From positions 1 to 39,844 of the forward strand of contig NZ_JAHFVG010000052.1 of assembly GCF_023264675.1 (NCBI RefSeq): a stretch of DNA of 39,844 nt, given 5' to 3'. Below are positions 24,276-31,628 of the stretch, piece after piece. Both the position numbers and the translations under genes were made by a program. The stretch comes from Rhodococcus sp. (in: high G+C Gram-positive bacteria) (GTDB taxonomy: Bacteria; Actinomycetota; Actinomycetes; Mycobacteriales; Mycobacteriaceae). The notes beneath the pieces were generated by a model, which saw only the letters and a list, made by a program, of their open reading frames with translations, had not been told where the DNA came from and searched no databases. The stretch's first letter is position 1, and each line of letters begins with the position of its first letter.

Positions 24276-25724
24276 CTACTTGAACGCAGGCCTCGCGTAG
24301 AAGCACACTGCCACCATGCCGACGAGGAGCACGATCGCAGGCAGGATCAGCGACTGCGCCATCGCGGTGGTGAAGCCGTCGCGGAGCATCTCCGGCACCC
24401 GACCGCTGAATTCGTTCGAACCCGACGTCGCCGACCCCGGGATCTCGGCGGCGAGACGCGACTGGATGAGCGCGCCGATTCCGGCGCTGCCCAACACCGA
24501 TCCGATCATGCGAGTCGTGTTGTAGATACCGGCTCCCGCACCTGCCTGCGCCATCGGAAGGTTGCGAGTAGCGGTGGCCGCCAACGGCGACCAGATCAAT
24601 GCATTCGCAACACCCATCAACGCAACCGGCAGCAGTAGCTTCCAGATCGCAGTGGTCGGGGTCATCAACGCAGCGAACGCGAGCAGTGCAACCGCCAGCA
24701 GGAACAGCCCCGATCCAGCGATGTAGCGAGGGTGCATCCGGTCGACGAGTTTGCCGACGTTCGGCGCCAGTGCACCGGTCAACACCGCCATCGGAACGAA
24801 CAGCAGAGCCGAACGCGTCGGACTGAGCCCGGTGACGCTCTGGGCGTAGAACATGACCGGCAGCATCATCCCGGCCATCGCGAAACCCATTGCGGCGATA
24901 CCGACATTGGACAGCGAGAAGTTGCGATCGCGGAACAACGCAAGCGGAACGAGAGGCTCGTTCTTGTTCTTCGCCTGCCAGTAGACGAACACCGCAAAAA
25001 CGATGATGCCCGCAATGATCAGCGACCAGATACGACCGTCCCAATCGTACTTCTGGCCTTCCTGAATTCCGAACACGATGCAGAACAGGCCGATGGCGCT
25101 CAGGACGACACCGGGGATATCGAACTTGTGCTGATTGGTCGGGAGCACGGGAACGAACTTGAGTGCCAACGCAATAGCGACGACACCGACCGGCAGGTTG
25201 ATGAAGAAGATCCATTCCCAACCGAGCGAATCGACCAGGACACCACCGAGAATCGGTCCGACGAGGGTGGCCACACCGGCAACGGCGCCCCACGCTCCCA
25301 TTGCAGTACCGCGCTTCTCGGCGGGAAACACACGAGTGATGACAGCCATCGTCTGGGGCGTGATCATCGCAGCGCCGATGCCCTGCACCGCCCGCGCGGC
25401 GATGAGCATCTCGATCGACCCGGACAACCCGCACCAGGCCGACGCGAGAGTGAACACCACGAGACCGGCGATGTAGAGGTTGCGGGGACCGAATCGGTCA
25501 CCGAGGCGTCCGGTCACCAAAAGCGGTACCGCGTAGGCCAACAGGTAGGCACTCGTCACCCAGATGACATTGTTGATGTCGGTCTGCAGGCCTGCCAGGA
25601 TCGCCGGCTGCGCAACGGCGACGATCGTGGTGTCGACGAGAATCATGAAGAACCCGAGGCACAGCGCCCACAGCGCAGGCCACGGCTTGATCTCGGTATC
25701 AGGTACAGCCACTTCGGTTTTCAC
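24276..25724 (-). CDS. MFS multidrug efflux transporter, DHA2 (EmrB/QacA) type
   Basis: A 482-residue membrane protein with many hydrophobic spans, matching the 14-span DHA2 drug:proton antiporters in length. Motifs are FMILVDTTIVAVAQP in the first span, motif A GRLGDRFGPRNLY, RAVQGIGAAMITPQTM, and the motif-C-like AVAGVATLVGPILGG. It should export hydrophobic drugs or metabolites across the inner membrane. The GTG start at 25724 overlaps the stop of the PadR gene in GTGA, so the repressor and pump form one operon. Substrates are not predictable. Confidence 0.92.
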   Translation of the reverse strand: MKTEVAVPDTEIKPWPALWALCLGFFMILVDTTIVAVAQPAILAGLQTDINNVIWVTSAYLLAYAVPLLVTGRLGDRFGPRNLYIAGLVVFTLASAWCGLSGSIEMLIAARAVQGIGAAMITPQTMAVITRVFPAEKRGTAMGAWGAVAGVATLVGPILGGVLVDSLGWEWIFFINLPVGVVAIALALKFVPVLPTNQHKFDIPGVVLSAIGLFCIVFGIQEGQKYDWDGRIWSLIIAGIIVFAVFVYWQAKNKNEPLVPLALFRDRNFSLSNVGIAAMGFAMAGMMLPVMFYAQSVTGLSPTRSALLFVPMAVLTGALAPNVGKLVDRMHPRYIAGSGLFLLAVALLAFAALMTPTTAIWKLLLPVALMGVANALIWSPLAATATRNLPMAQAGAGAGIYNTTRMIGSVLGSAGIGALIQSRLAAEIPGSATSGSNEFSGRVPEMLRDGFTTAMAQSLILPAIVLLVGMVAVCFYARPAFK

Positions 25725-26356
25725 AGAGCTTCCCCACTGTCGTTTGAATTTTTTCCGGCGCGGCGCGCCGCCATTTCGGTGGCCATGTCGTCGGTGAGCC
25801 ATGGGATTCGGCCGCTTTCCACGTCCGCGGTGAACTGACGCAACCAGGTCACCTCGGCCGCGATGACGGTGCGCATGTACCCGATTCCGACGAAAAAGAT
25901 CGGCGGTACGCCCCGACCGCGGACGACGTCCTCGATCTCGGCGAGTTCGGCATCCTCGGTCGACTTGTGCTCGATTCTCGTGCGCAGACACGAGATTGCT
26001 TCGGCTGCTTGGATATTGTGCATTTCCGACAGGGCGAGCACGAACCGTGGATATTCAGCCACCGGCATCGCGAGCGTTTCCGAGATCTCATCGGTCAGTG
26101 CCCGACGGCCGGAACCGGTGACCTCGTACGTGGTTCGCTCGGGCCGATTCCCCTCGCGGTCGGTACCGACCGCGCGAACCAGGTCCTTCTCGGCAAGACG
26201 GTCGACTGCGTGATAGAGCGAACCGGGCCGAATCTTGACGATTCGATCCTCCTTGCGGGAGACGAGCAACTGGTACATCTCGTAGGGATGCATCGGCCCC
26301 TCGGCCAGCAGCGCGAGCACCGCAATGCCGAGTGGCGTCAAGCTTTTCGTGCCCAC
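25721..26356 (-). CDS. PadR family transcriptional regulator
   Basis: A 211-residue PadR-type repressor. The N-terminal winged helix is at residues 5-80 (LTPLGIAVLALLAEGPMHPYEMYQLL, IRPGSLYHAVDRLAEKDLV, the wing with RTTYEVTGSGRRAL). A helical C-terminal dimerisation domain follows, longer than in the smallest PadR proteins. The GTG at 26356 has GGGAG five bases upstream and fits the family. It is translated together with the MFS pump (four-base overlap). A near-perfect palindrome covering its probable transcription start suggests that it represses its own operon until a drug binds. Confidence 0.92.
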   Translation of the reverse strand: MGTKSLTPLGIAVLALLAEGPMHPYEMYQLLVSRKEDRIVKIRPGSLYHAVDRLAEKDLVRAVGTDREGNRPERTTYEVTGSGRRALTDEISETLAMPVAEYPRFVLALSEMHNIQAAEAISCLRTRIEHKSTEDAELAEIEDVVRGRGVPPIFFVGIGYMRTVIAAEVTWLRQFTADVESGRIPWLTDDMATEMAARRAGKNSNDSGEAL

Positions 26357-26362
26357 CGATTC

Positions 26363-26388
26363 TCCCAACTGAATTATTCCAGTTGGGA
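26363..26388 (-). promoter_or_regulatory. Candidate PadR operator and promoter
   Basis: TCCCAACTG (26363-26371) and its reverse complement (26380-26388) form a palindrome with an 8-base centre. On the minus strand TACTAT at 26393-26388 is a fair -10 box, placing the transcription start inside the palindrome. The proximal half-site includes part of the GGGAG ribosome-binding site. A dimer bound here would block transcription of padR and the pump gene. Sequence is direct; function is inferred. Confidence 0.65.
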
Positions 26389-26402
26389 TAGTAGCCCATG
26401 CG

Positions 26403-26442
26403 GTGTGTGCGCAGTAAGCCCATCGACCTACTACGCACACAC
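26403..26442. repeat. Inverted repeat upstream of the PadR promoter
   Basis: GTGTGTGCGCAGTA (26403-26416) pairs with TACTACGCACACAC (26429-26442), 14 positions with one mismatch and a 12-base loop. It lies just upstream of the padR -10 box and covers the -35 area. It may be a second regulatory site or a transcription stop for reads from cspA. Confidence 0.5.
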
Positions 26443-26464
26443 GGGCGGCGGAGCCGCACACAGC

Positions 26465-26512
26465 ACGAAGGCCGGATATCCGGAGATTGCTCTCCGTTTA
26501 TCCGGCCTTCGT
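26465..26512 (-). terminator. Probable cspA terminator hairpin
   Basis: The outer arms, 14 bases each (26465-26478 and 26499-26512, core GAAGGCCGGATA), enclose an inner stem CGGAGA/TCTCCG with loop TTGC, giving about 20 base pairs with a small internal loop. It stands 64 bases after the cold-shock gene stop on the minus strand. There is no T-tract. Confidence 0.7.
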
Positions 26513-26575
26513 TGGTACCTGAACTGAAGACAGCGTCAAGCCGTCAGCAATTTCGGGTGGCGATCCTTGAGGGGA

Positions 26576-26779
26576 TCAGATAGCGCGAACGCCTGTGGCC
26601 TGGGGGCCCTTCTGGCCCTGGCCGACCTCGAACTCCACGCGCTGACCTTCGTCGAGCGACTTGAAGCCAGTTCCCTGGATCTCCGAGTAATGAACGAACA
26701 CGTCAGGTCCGCCACCGTCCTGCTCGATGAAGCCGAAGCCCTTTTCGCCGTTGAACCACTTAACACTGCCCTGCGTCAT
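26576..26779 (-). CDS. Cold-shock protein, CspA family
   Basis: A 67-residue single OB-fold RNA/DNA-binding protein. RNP1 is seen in KWFNGEKGFGFI and RNP2 in DVFVHYSEI; the C-terminus is VEFEVGQGQKGPQATGVRAI. It acts as an RNA chaperone in the cold or in growth changes. The ATG at 26779 gives the exact family length, with AAGG about eight bases upstream. About 150 bases separate it from the divergent gene at 26928, leaving room for the long 5' leader typical of csp mRNAs. A strong hairpin follows it. Confidence 0.97.
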   Translation of the reverse strand: MTQGSVKWFNGEKGFGFIEQDGGGPDVFVHYSEIQGTGFKSLDEGQRVEFEVGQGQKGPQATGVRAI

Positions 26780-26927
26780 ACTGTAAACCTTCTGTAAGCG
26801 AGCTAGATCTTCACGTCGAAGCTCTAATCTCAAAGGCGATACTGCCATCGATCACGTCTCAGCGAAACACCGGGGCGAAAAAAGTCCAATAACTTGGTTT
26901 CCGGACGCCCACGCTAGCGTTGCAACG

Positions 26928-27608
26928 GTGGATTCCCATCATCACGACATCATTCGCCTGGCGTGGTCGCGACGCCTCGGCCTCGGCGACTCCGCTCTCC
27001 GTTCCGGCTCGCGCCACCGTGAGATCGATCCGAGTGCGACTTCGCTCACATTTCTGCGGCTGGGCGATTCGAGCGTGCTTCTCGGACCGCAGCGGGCCGT
27101 CGAGTCGGCCGACAAGTACACCGACGATCAGCTCGCTCTCCGAGGGCGAGCACGCCACGGTCCTACGGTGCTGCACTTCGCCGGAGACATCGGCACAACC
27201 CTCGAGCGGCACGATCCACTGATCTCGCACGAACTGGCCCACGTGCTCGCTCTCGAAGCATTGTGCGCACCCGACGACGTCGCGGCTGCCGATCTGACCC
27301 GCAAACGGTCATGGTTCACGCTGCTCGGGGACGACCGGCCTGCCGATTCGGCCGCACCGCTGGCGGGAGCGGCCTATCTGGAGTGGGAGGGCGTCCTCGC
27401 CGATGTCGGCGTACTGACCGCACCCGATGCCCGACGCCTCGGCAACGCCCAGGTCGTCGGGCGCCTCGTCACCAACGATGCCGTCGACGAAGGCATGATC
27501 CCGCAGTGGCGCACCAGCGCGGAGAACGGCACCGCGCGCAGGCTTGCGGCACGACTCGGCTATCAGGAGTGGGGCGTGCACGTCTCGATCGGCCTGGACG
27601 AAACGTAG
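26928..27608 (+). CDS. GNAT family N-acetyltransferase-like protein
   Basis: A 226-residue protein. Its C-terminal end, with IPQWRTSAENGTARRLAARLGYQEWGVHV, is the typical last part of a GNAT fold (helix 4 to strand 7 with an LGY/F-x-E-x-G signature). The N-terminal two thirds are diverged, and the acetyl-CoA pyrophosphate loop (R/Q-x-x-G-x-G/A) is not plainly visible. Acetyltransferase activity is therefore likely but not proven. It starts at GTG with TAGCGT about seven bases upstream, suggesting a leaderless mRNA; there is no obvious ribosome-binding site. The next gene starts nine bases after its stop, so they are likely co-transcribed. Confidence 0.65.
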   Translation: MDSHHHDIIRLAWSRRLGLGDSALRSGSRHREIDPSATSLTFLRLGDSSVLLGPQRAVESADKYTDDQLALRGRARHGPTVLHFAGDIGTTLERHDPLISHELAHVLALEALCAPDDVAAADLTRKRSWFTLLGDDRPADSAAPLAGAAYLEWEGVLADVGVLTAPDARRLGNAQVVGRLVTNDAVDEGMIPQWRTSAENGTARRLAARLGYQEWGVHVSIGLDET

Positions 27609-27617
27609 GTTGAAGCT

Positions 27618-28622
27618 ATGAGCAACGGCGACGACAAGGATTTCAAGCGCGACTCGAACTACATCGACACGCGTATCACCGCTGACGGCCGCGACGGGTA
27701 CCCGGTGGAAGCAGGTCGCTACCGCCTCGTCGCGGCCCGCGCCTGCCCGTGGGCGCACCGTTCGATCATCGTCCGCCGGTTGCTCGGGCTCGAGAACGCC
27801 CTTTCCCTCGGCATTCCGGGACCGACCCACGATCCGCGCAGCTGGAACTTCGACGAGGAACCAGGGGGCATCGACCCGGTTCTGAAGATTCCGCGCCTCC
27901 AGGACGCCTACTTCGCGCGGTTCCCCGGCTACTCACGCGGCATCACGGTGCCCGCGATCGTCGAGATCGCCACCGGACAGGTAGTGACCAACAACTATCC
28001 GCAGATAACCCTCGATTTCTCCACCGAGTGGACCCGCTACCACCGGGACGGCGCACCAACGCTGTACCCGGAGGCACTGCGCGCCGACATCGACGAGGTT
28101 GCCGAATCGATATTCCGCGACGTCAACAACGGCGTCTACAAGGCCGGATTCGCCGGGTCACAGGCGGCATACGAGCGGGCCTACGATCGCCTGTTCGCAC
28201 GCCTCGACTGGCTCACCGATCGCCTCCGAGACCAGCGTTACCTCGTCGGCGACACGATCACCGAAGCCGACATCAGACTCTTCACCACACTCGTGCGGTT
28301 CGACGCGGTCTACCACGGCCACTTCAAGTGCAATCGAAGCAAGCTCACCGAAATGCCGGTGCTGTGGAACTATGCCCGCGACCTGTTCCAGACACCGGGA
28401 TTCGGCGACACGGTCGACTTCGACCACATCAAGCGGCACTACTACGAGGTGCACACCGGCATCAATCCGACCGCAATCGTGCCGAAGGGCCCGGATCTAC
28501 ACGGCTGGCTCGCGCCCCACGGCCGCGAATCGCTCGGCGGTCGCCCGTTCGGCGACGGCACACCGCCGCCGCCACCGCCGGCGGGTGAGGTGGTGCCCGC
28601 CGGTCACGGGGTGCCGGCGTAG
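27618..28622 (+). CDS. Glutathione S-transferase-fold protein, glutathionyl/mycothiol-hydroquinone reductase-like
   Basis: A 334-residue protein of the Xi-class GST (Ecm4/YqjG) family. The thioredoxin-like domain has the catalytic motif ACPWAHR (Cys43). The helical domain has IFRDVNNGVYKAGFAGSQAAYERAYDRLFARLDWL and YLVGDTITEADIRLFTTLVRFDAVY. YqjG-type enzymes use the Cys to reduce glutathionyl-hydroquinones. Mycolate actinobacteria make mycothiol instead of glutathione, so the thiol partner is probably mycothiol. The C-terminus is a Pro-rich tail (PPPPPP) not typical of the family. Its end overlaps the opposing VOC gene by 19 bases. Confidence 0.88.
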   Translation: MSNGDDKDFKRDSNYIDTRITADGRDGYPVEAGRYRLVAARACPWAHRSIIVRRLLGLENALSLGIPGPTHDPRSWNFDEEPGGIDPVLKIPRLQDAYFARFPGYSRGITVPAIVEIATGQVVTNNYPQITLDFSTEWTRYHRDGAPTLYPEALRADIDEVAESIFRDVNNGVYKAGFAGSQAAYERAYDRLFARLDWLTDRLRDQRYLVGDTITEADIRLFTTLVRFDAVYHGHFKCNRSKLTEMPVLWNYARDLFQTPGFGDTVDFDHIKRHYYEVHTGINPTAIVPKGPDLHGWLAPHGRESLGGRPFGDGTPPPPPPAGEVVPAGHGVPA

Positions 28623-28993
28623 GTCCCGAAACTCCAGTGAATACCCTCGGGATCACGGCAGGTGAAGCCGCGGGAACCGTAGTCCTCCTCGCGCAAGTCC
28701 TGAGTCAGCCGCCACCCCGCCGCGACGACGCGTCGGTGGACTGCGTCGGGATCCTCGGTCACCACGTAGACGGATCCGACTCCCGCCACCAGTGCGTCGA
28801 TCGCACTGCCTTCGCGTGATGCGCTGCCGAGCATGACTCCACCGCCCTCGGGCCAGGAGAGTTCGGCGTGATCGACTCGGTCGCCGTCGCCGTACGCGGC
28901 CTTCTCGACGAAACCGAGCACATCGACAAGGTGTCGGATCGCTGCGCGGGCATCGGAGTAGCGGAGTGCGGGCCAAATGTGTGTCGTGGTCAT
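28604..28993 (-). CDS. VOC family protein (glyoxalase/bleomycin-resistance fold)
   Basis: A 129-residue vicinal-oxygen-chelate protein. It starts MTTTHIWPALRYSDARAAIRHLVDVLGF and ends DYGSRGFTCRDPEGIHWSFGTY, the two beta-alpha-beta-beta-beta halves of the fold. It may be a dioxygenase, a glyoxalase-like enzyme or a drug-binding protein; motifs do not decide. Its start lies 23 bases after the AraC-family gene on the same strand, so the pair is probably an operon. The ATG at 28993 is used because it gives the family N-terminus; an earlier in-frame start lies within the AraC gene. Confidence 0.85.
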   Translation of the reverse strand: MTTTHIWPALRYSDARAAIRHLVDVLGFVEKAAYGDGDRVDHAELSWPEGGGVMLGSASREGSAIDALVAGVGSVYVVTEDPDAVHRRVVAAGWRLTQDLREEDYGSRGFTCRDPEGIHWSFGTYAGTP

Positions 28994-29016
28994 GGCTGGA
29001 GAGTCTGCTCGGAATT

Positions 29017-29835
29017 TCACGGCCTGTCTTGGACGAATGCGAACTTCTCTTCGCGACGCCACTGCGTCGGCGATGCCCCCGCCAGGTCACGCCAGTCGCG
29101 GGCCATGTGCGCCTGGTCGTAGTAGCCGCACGTGGTCGCCACGTCGGACAATCGCGGCATCGTCGCCCTCCGGACAAGCTGATGCGAGCGATGAAACCGT
29201 GCGATTCTCGCGGAATCCTTCGGAGTGACTCCGAACTCGGCGGTGTACCGGTTGATCAGATGCCGACGGCTCCACCCGATGTCGCGCGCGACCTCGGCGA
29301 CTCGGACCGATCCTCTGTTCTCGACAAGCTGTCGCCATGCCTCCGACAAGGTCGGCTCCACCTCCTGCTCGCGCAGACAGCGCCCGAGGATCTCGTCGAC
29401 GACATCGAATCGTGAATTCCAGTCGGGACGAGAGGCGACCCGGTCGGCCAACTCGGCGGCATCGGGAAGCACCTCCGCCAGGTCGACCATCCAATCTCCG
29501 AGCGCCGAGGCGGGGATCCCGAACAGGGCCCGCGCGCCCGCAGGAGTGAACGAGAGCTGAATTCCGTGCTGATTGCCGTCGTGCGCGATGGTGACCGGCT
29601 CGGCCGAGATTCCACTCGCGAGAGTGCCGAAACTGCACGCACCCTGCCGCGGAGAATCGGCGATCTCGAGCCGCGAATCGATCGACACGATCACGGTCAG
29701 ATTCGGGCTCGGCATTCCGATGTGAGTTCCGGGCTCGAAACCTGACATGCGGTAACCGTCGTACGACGCCACGAACGGGCGTAAGCAGGCCGAAGGCGCT
29801 CGCGTCGCTCCCTCGCTCGTCCCGGTACCGGCCAC
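29017..29835 (-). CDS. AraC family transcriptional regulator
   Basis: About 272 residues. The C-terminal double helix-turn-helix of AraC/XylS type is clear (VRVAEVARDIGWSRRHLINRYTAEFGVTPKDSARIARF and LSDVATTCGYYDQAHMARDWRDLAGASPTQWRRE). The N-terminal part is a diverged cupin-like sensor. The start is uncertain: GTG at 29835 is preferred because TACCCT lies six bases before it, which would give a leaderless mRNA, and because a longer version would run into the divergent gene. It is followed by the VOC gene, which it may control. Confidence 0.8.
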   Translation of the reverse strand: MAGTGTSEGATRAPSACLRPFVASYDGYRMSGFEPGTHIGMPSPNLTVIVSIDSRLEIADSPRQGACSFGTLASGISAEPVTIAHDGNQHGIQLSFTPAGARALFGIPASALGDWMVDLAEVLPDAAELADRVASRPDWNSRFDVVDEILGRCLREQEVEPTLSEAWRQLVENRGSVRVAEVARDIGWSRRHLINRYTAEFGVTPKDSARIARFHRSHQLVRRATMPRLSDVATTCGYYDQAHMARDWRDLAGASPTQWRREEKFAFVQDRP

Positions 29836-29914
29836 CTTCGCAGGGTAGAACCGTAGGCGAACGGGTACCAGCGATATGGCCGACCAATCGGCACGAACAC
29901 GAATCGGAGCGCCG

Positions 29915-30655
29915 ATGGCAAAGAAGAACGAGAAACAGGTCGATGTCGTCAAGGAAGGCGGGCGACTGGAGAAGGCACTCGTGGGGATCCTCGACAACGG
30001 CAGCCGCATTCAGGGACCCGCCGTCGAGAAGTACGTCGCATACATGCGTCGGGCACACCCGAACGACACCCCGGCGCAATTGATCGAGCGACTCGAGAAC
30101 CGCTTTCTTCTCGCCGTGACCGGCAGTGGCAGTGCCGTGGGCGGTGCCGCAGCGGTGCCTGCCATCGGAACCGTCGCCTCGCTCGCCGCGGTAGGCGCCG
30201 AAACGGCGTTCTTCATCGAGTCCTCAGCGCTGCTCACGCTGTCCGTTGCATCGGTGCACGGCATCCCGGTCCACGATCATCAGCAACGGCGCGCTCTCGT
30301 TCTGGCGGTAGCACTCGGCGAATCCGGCATGCAGATCGTGCAGAAAACCGTCGGGACCTCGGCCAAGAACTGGGGCACCCTCGTCACCTCACGCATTCCG
30401 GGCGGGACGATGACGACGATGAACAAGTCACTCGTCAAGAAATTCGTGCAGAAATACCTGGCCAAGCGCAGTGCACTGCTGTTCGGCAAGCTCCTTCCCG
30501 CCGGCATCGGAGCCGTGATCGGCGGCGCGGGTAACCGCATGATCGGCAAGGGTGTCATCCGCAATGCGCGCGATGCTTTCGGACCCGCGCCGAGAGCGTG
30601 GCCCGAAACGCGCGTCATCGACGCCGATCCGATCGACGGAATTCTCGAGCAGTGA
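29915..30655 (+). CDS. Hypothetical hydrophobic protein, possibly EcsC-like
   Basis: 246 residues of unknown function. A charged N-terminus (MAKKNEKQVDVVKEGGRLEKAL) is followed by a long hydrophobic region with many Gly/Ala residues (GSAVGGAAAVPAIGTVASLAAVGAETAFFIESSALLTLSV, residues about 70-115). Near the end is a second Gly-rich stretch (LLPAGIGAVIGGAGNRMIGKGVI). The layout recalls EcsC-family proteins, but I am not sure of this. The ATG at 29915 has GGAG five bases upstream; the ATG at 29876 is an alternative. The LLM oxidoreductase gene starts 19 bases after its stop, so they are likely co-transcribed. It is divergent from the AraC gene. Confidence 0.75.
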   Translation: MAKKNEKQVDVVKEGGRLEKALVGILDNGSRIQGPAVEKYVAYMRRAHPNDTPAQLIERLENRFLLAVTGSGSAVGGAAAVPAIGTVASLAAVGAETAFFIESSALLTLSVASVHGIPVHDHQQRRALVLAVALGESGMQIVQKTVGTSAKNWGTLVTSRIPGGTMTTMNKSLVKKFVQKYLAKRSALLFGKLLPAGIGAVIGGAGNRMIGKGVIRNARDAFGPAPRAWPETRVIDADPIDGILEQ

Positions 30656-30674
30656 CCCGGCGTTGGAATCGAAC

Positions 30675-31517
30675 ATGACGACCGACACACCTGACCTCGG
30701 CACCCTCGGCATCTGGCGCGGCCACTCGGCAGTTCCGCCCGAACTTGCGCGAACGATCGAATCTTCCGGTTACGGCACGATCTGGCTCGGCGGATCGCCT
30801 CCTTCGGACCTCGCGACGGCCGAGGAAGTTCTGGATGCCACCGAATCCGTCGTCGTCGCCACCGGAATCGTCAACATCTGGTCCGCGGCGGCTCCCGAGA
30901 TCGCGGAGTCCTTCCACCGCCTCGAGAAGAAGCACCCGGGACGATTCCTGCTCGGAATCGGCGCCGGCCATCCCGAGGCCGTCCAGGAATACCAGAAGCC
31001 CTACGACGCTCTCGTGAACTACCTCGATGCCTTGGACGAGGGCGGCGTCCCCGTCGAGCGGCGGGTTCTGGCAGCGCTCGGACCCAAGGTGCTGAAGTTG
31101 TCCGCCGACCGAACCGCAGGCGCCCACCCCTACCTGACCACTCCGGAACACACGGCCGAAGCACGCGCGATTCTGGGCCCGGACAAGGTGCTGGCACCCG
31201 AACACAAGGTCGTGCTCGAAACCGATCCGGTCAAAGCCCGCGAGATCGGCCGCCCGCCGGTGAACAACCCCTACCTGCACCTGCGCAATTACACGAACAA
31301 TCTGAACCGCCTCGGATACTCCGACGAAGAAATCGGCAACGGCGGCAGTGACAGGCTCATCGACGCCCTCGTCGCGCACGGAGACGCCGACGCCATCGCC
31401 GCACGCCTCCGCCAGCACCTCGACGCCGGGGCATCGCACGTCACGCTGCATTCGCTTCCCGACAACGCCGATCCGTCGGTCACCTACCGCGAGGTCGCCG
31501 CGGCGTTCCTGAGCTGA
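30675..31517 (+). CDS. LLM-class F420-dependent oxidoreductase
   Basis: A 280-residue TIM-barrel protein of the luciferase-like family, of the kind that uses cofactor F420 in mycobacteria and Rhodococcus. Typical segments are GYGTIWLGGSPPSDL, VVVATGIVNIWSAAAPEIA, KKHPGRFLLGIGAGHPE, ALGPKVLKLSADRTAGAHPYLTTPEHTAEARAILG and a C-terminal HLDAGASHVTLHSLP. FMN use cannot be excluded. The start at 30675 gives the family N-terminus. A 17-bp hairpin follows 46 bases after its stop. Confidence 0.88.
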   Translation: MTTDTPDLGTLGIWRGHSAVPPELARTIESSGYGTIWLGGSPPSDLATAEEVLDATESVVVATGIVNIWSAAAPEIAESFHRLEKKHPGRFLLGIGAGHPEAVQEYQKPYDALVNYLDALDEGGVPVERRVLAALGPKVLKLSADRTAGAHPYLTTPEHTAEARAILGPDKVLAPEHKVVLETDPVKAREIGRPPVNNPYLHLRNYTNNLNRLGYSDEEIGNGGSDRLIDALVAHGDADAIAARLRQHLDAGASHVTLHSLPDNADPSVTYREVAAAFLS

Positions 31518-31562
31518 CGTCGGTTCGCGCGCCGATACCGACAGCGGCGACGTAGGCCGTAA

Positions 31563-31600
31563 TCTCGTACGGAGCCGGATCCGTCCGGCTCTGTACGAGA
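31563..31600 (+). terminator. Hairpin terminator after the LLM oxidoreductase gene
   Basis: TCTCGTACGGAGCCGGA (31563-31579) pairs with 31584-31600 over 17 positions with loop TCCG. The single non-Watson-Crick pair is G-U when the plus strand is transcribed but A-C in the other direction, so it favours the plus strand, downstream of the LLM oxidoreductase gene. There is no T-tract. Confidence 0.75.
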
Positions 31601-31628
31601 CACGTCGACGGTCCGGGGGAATCGCTGC

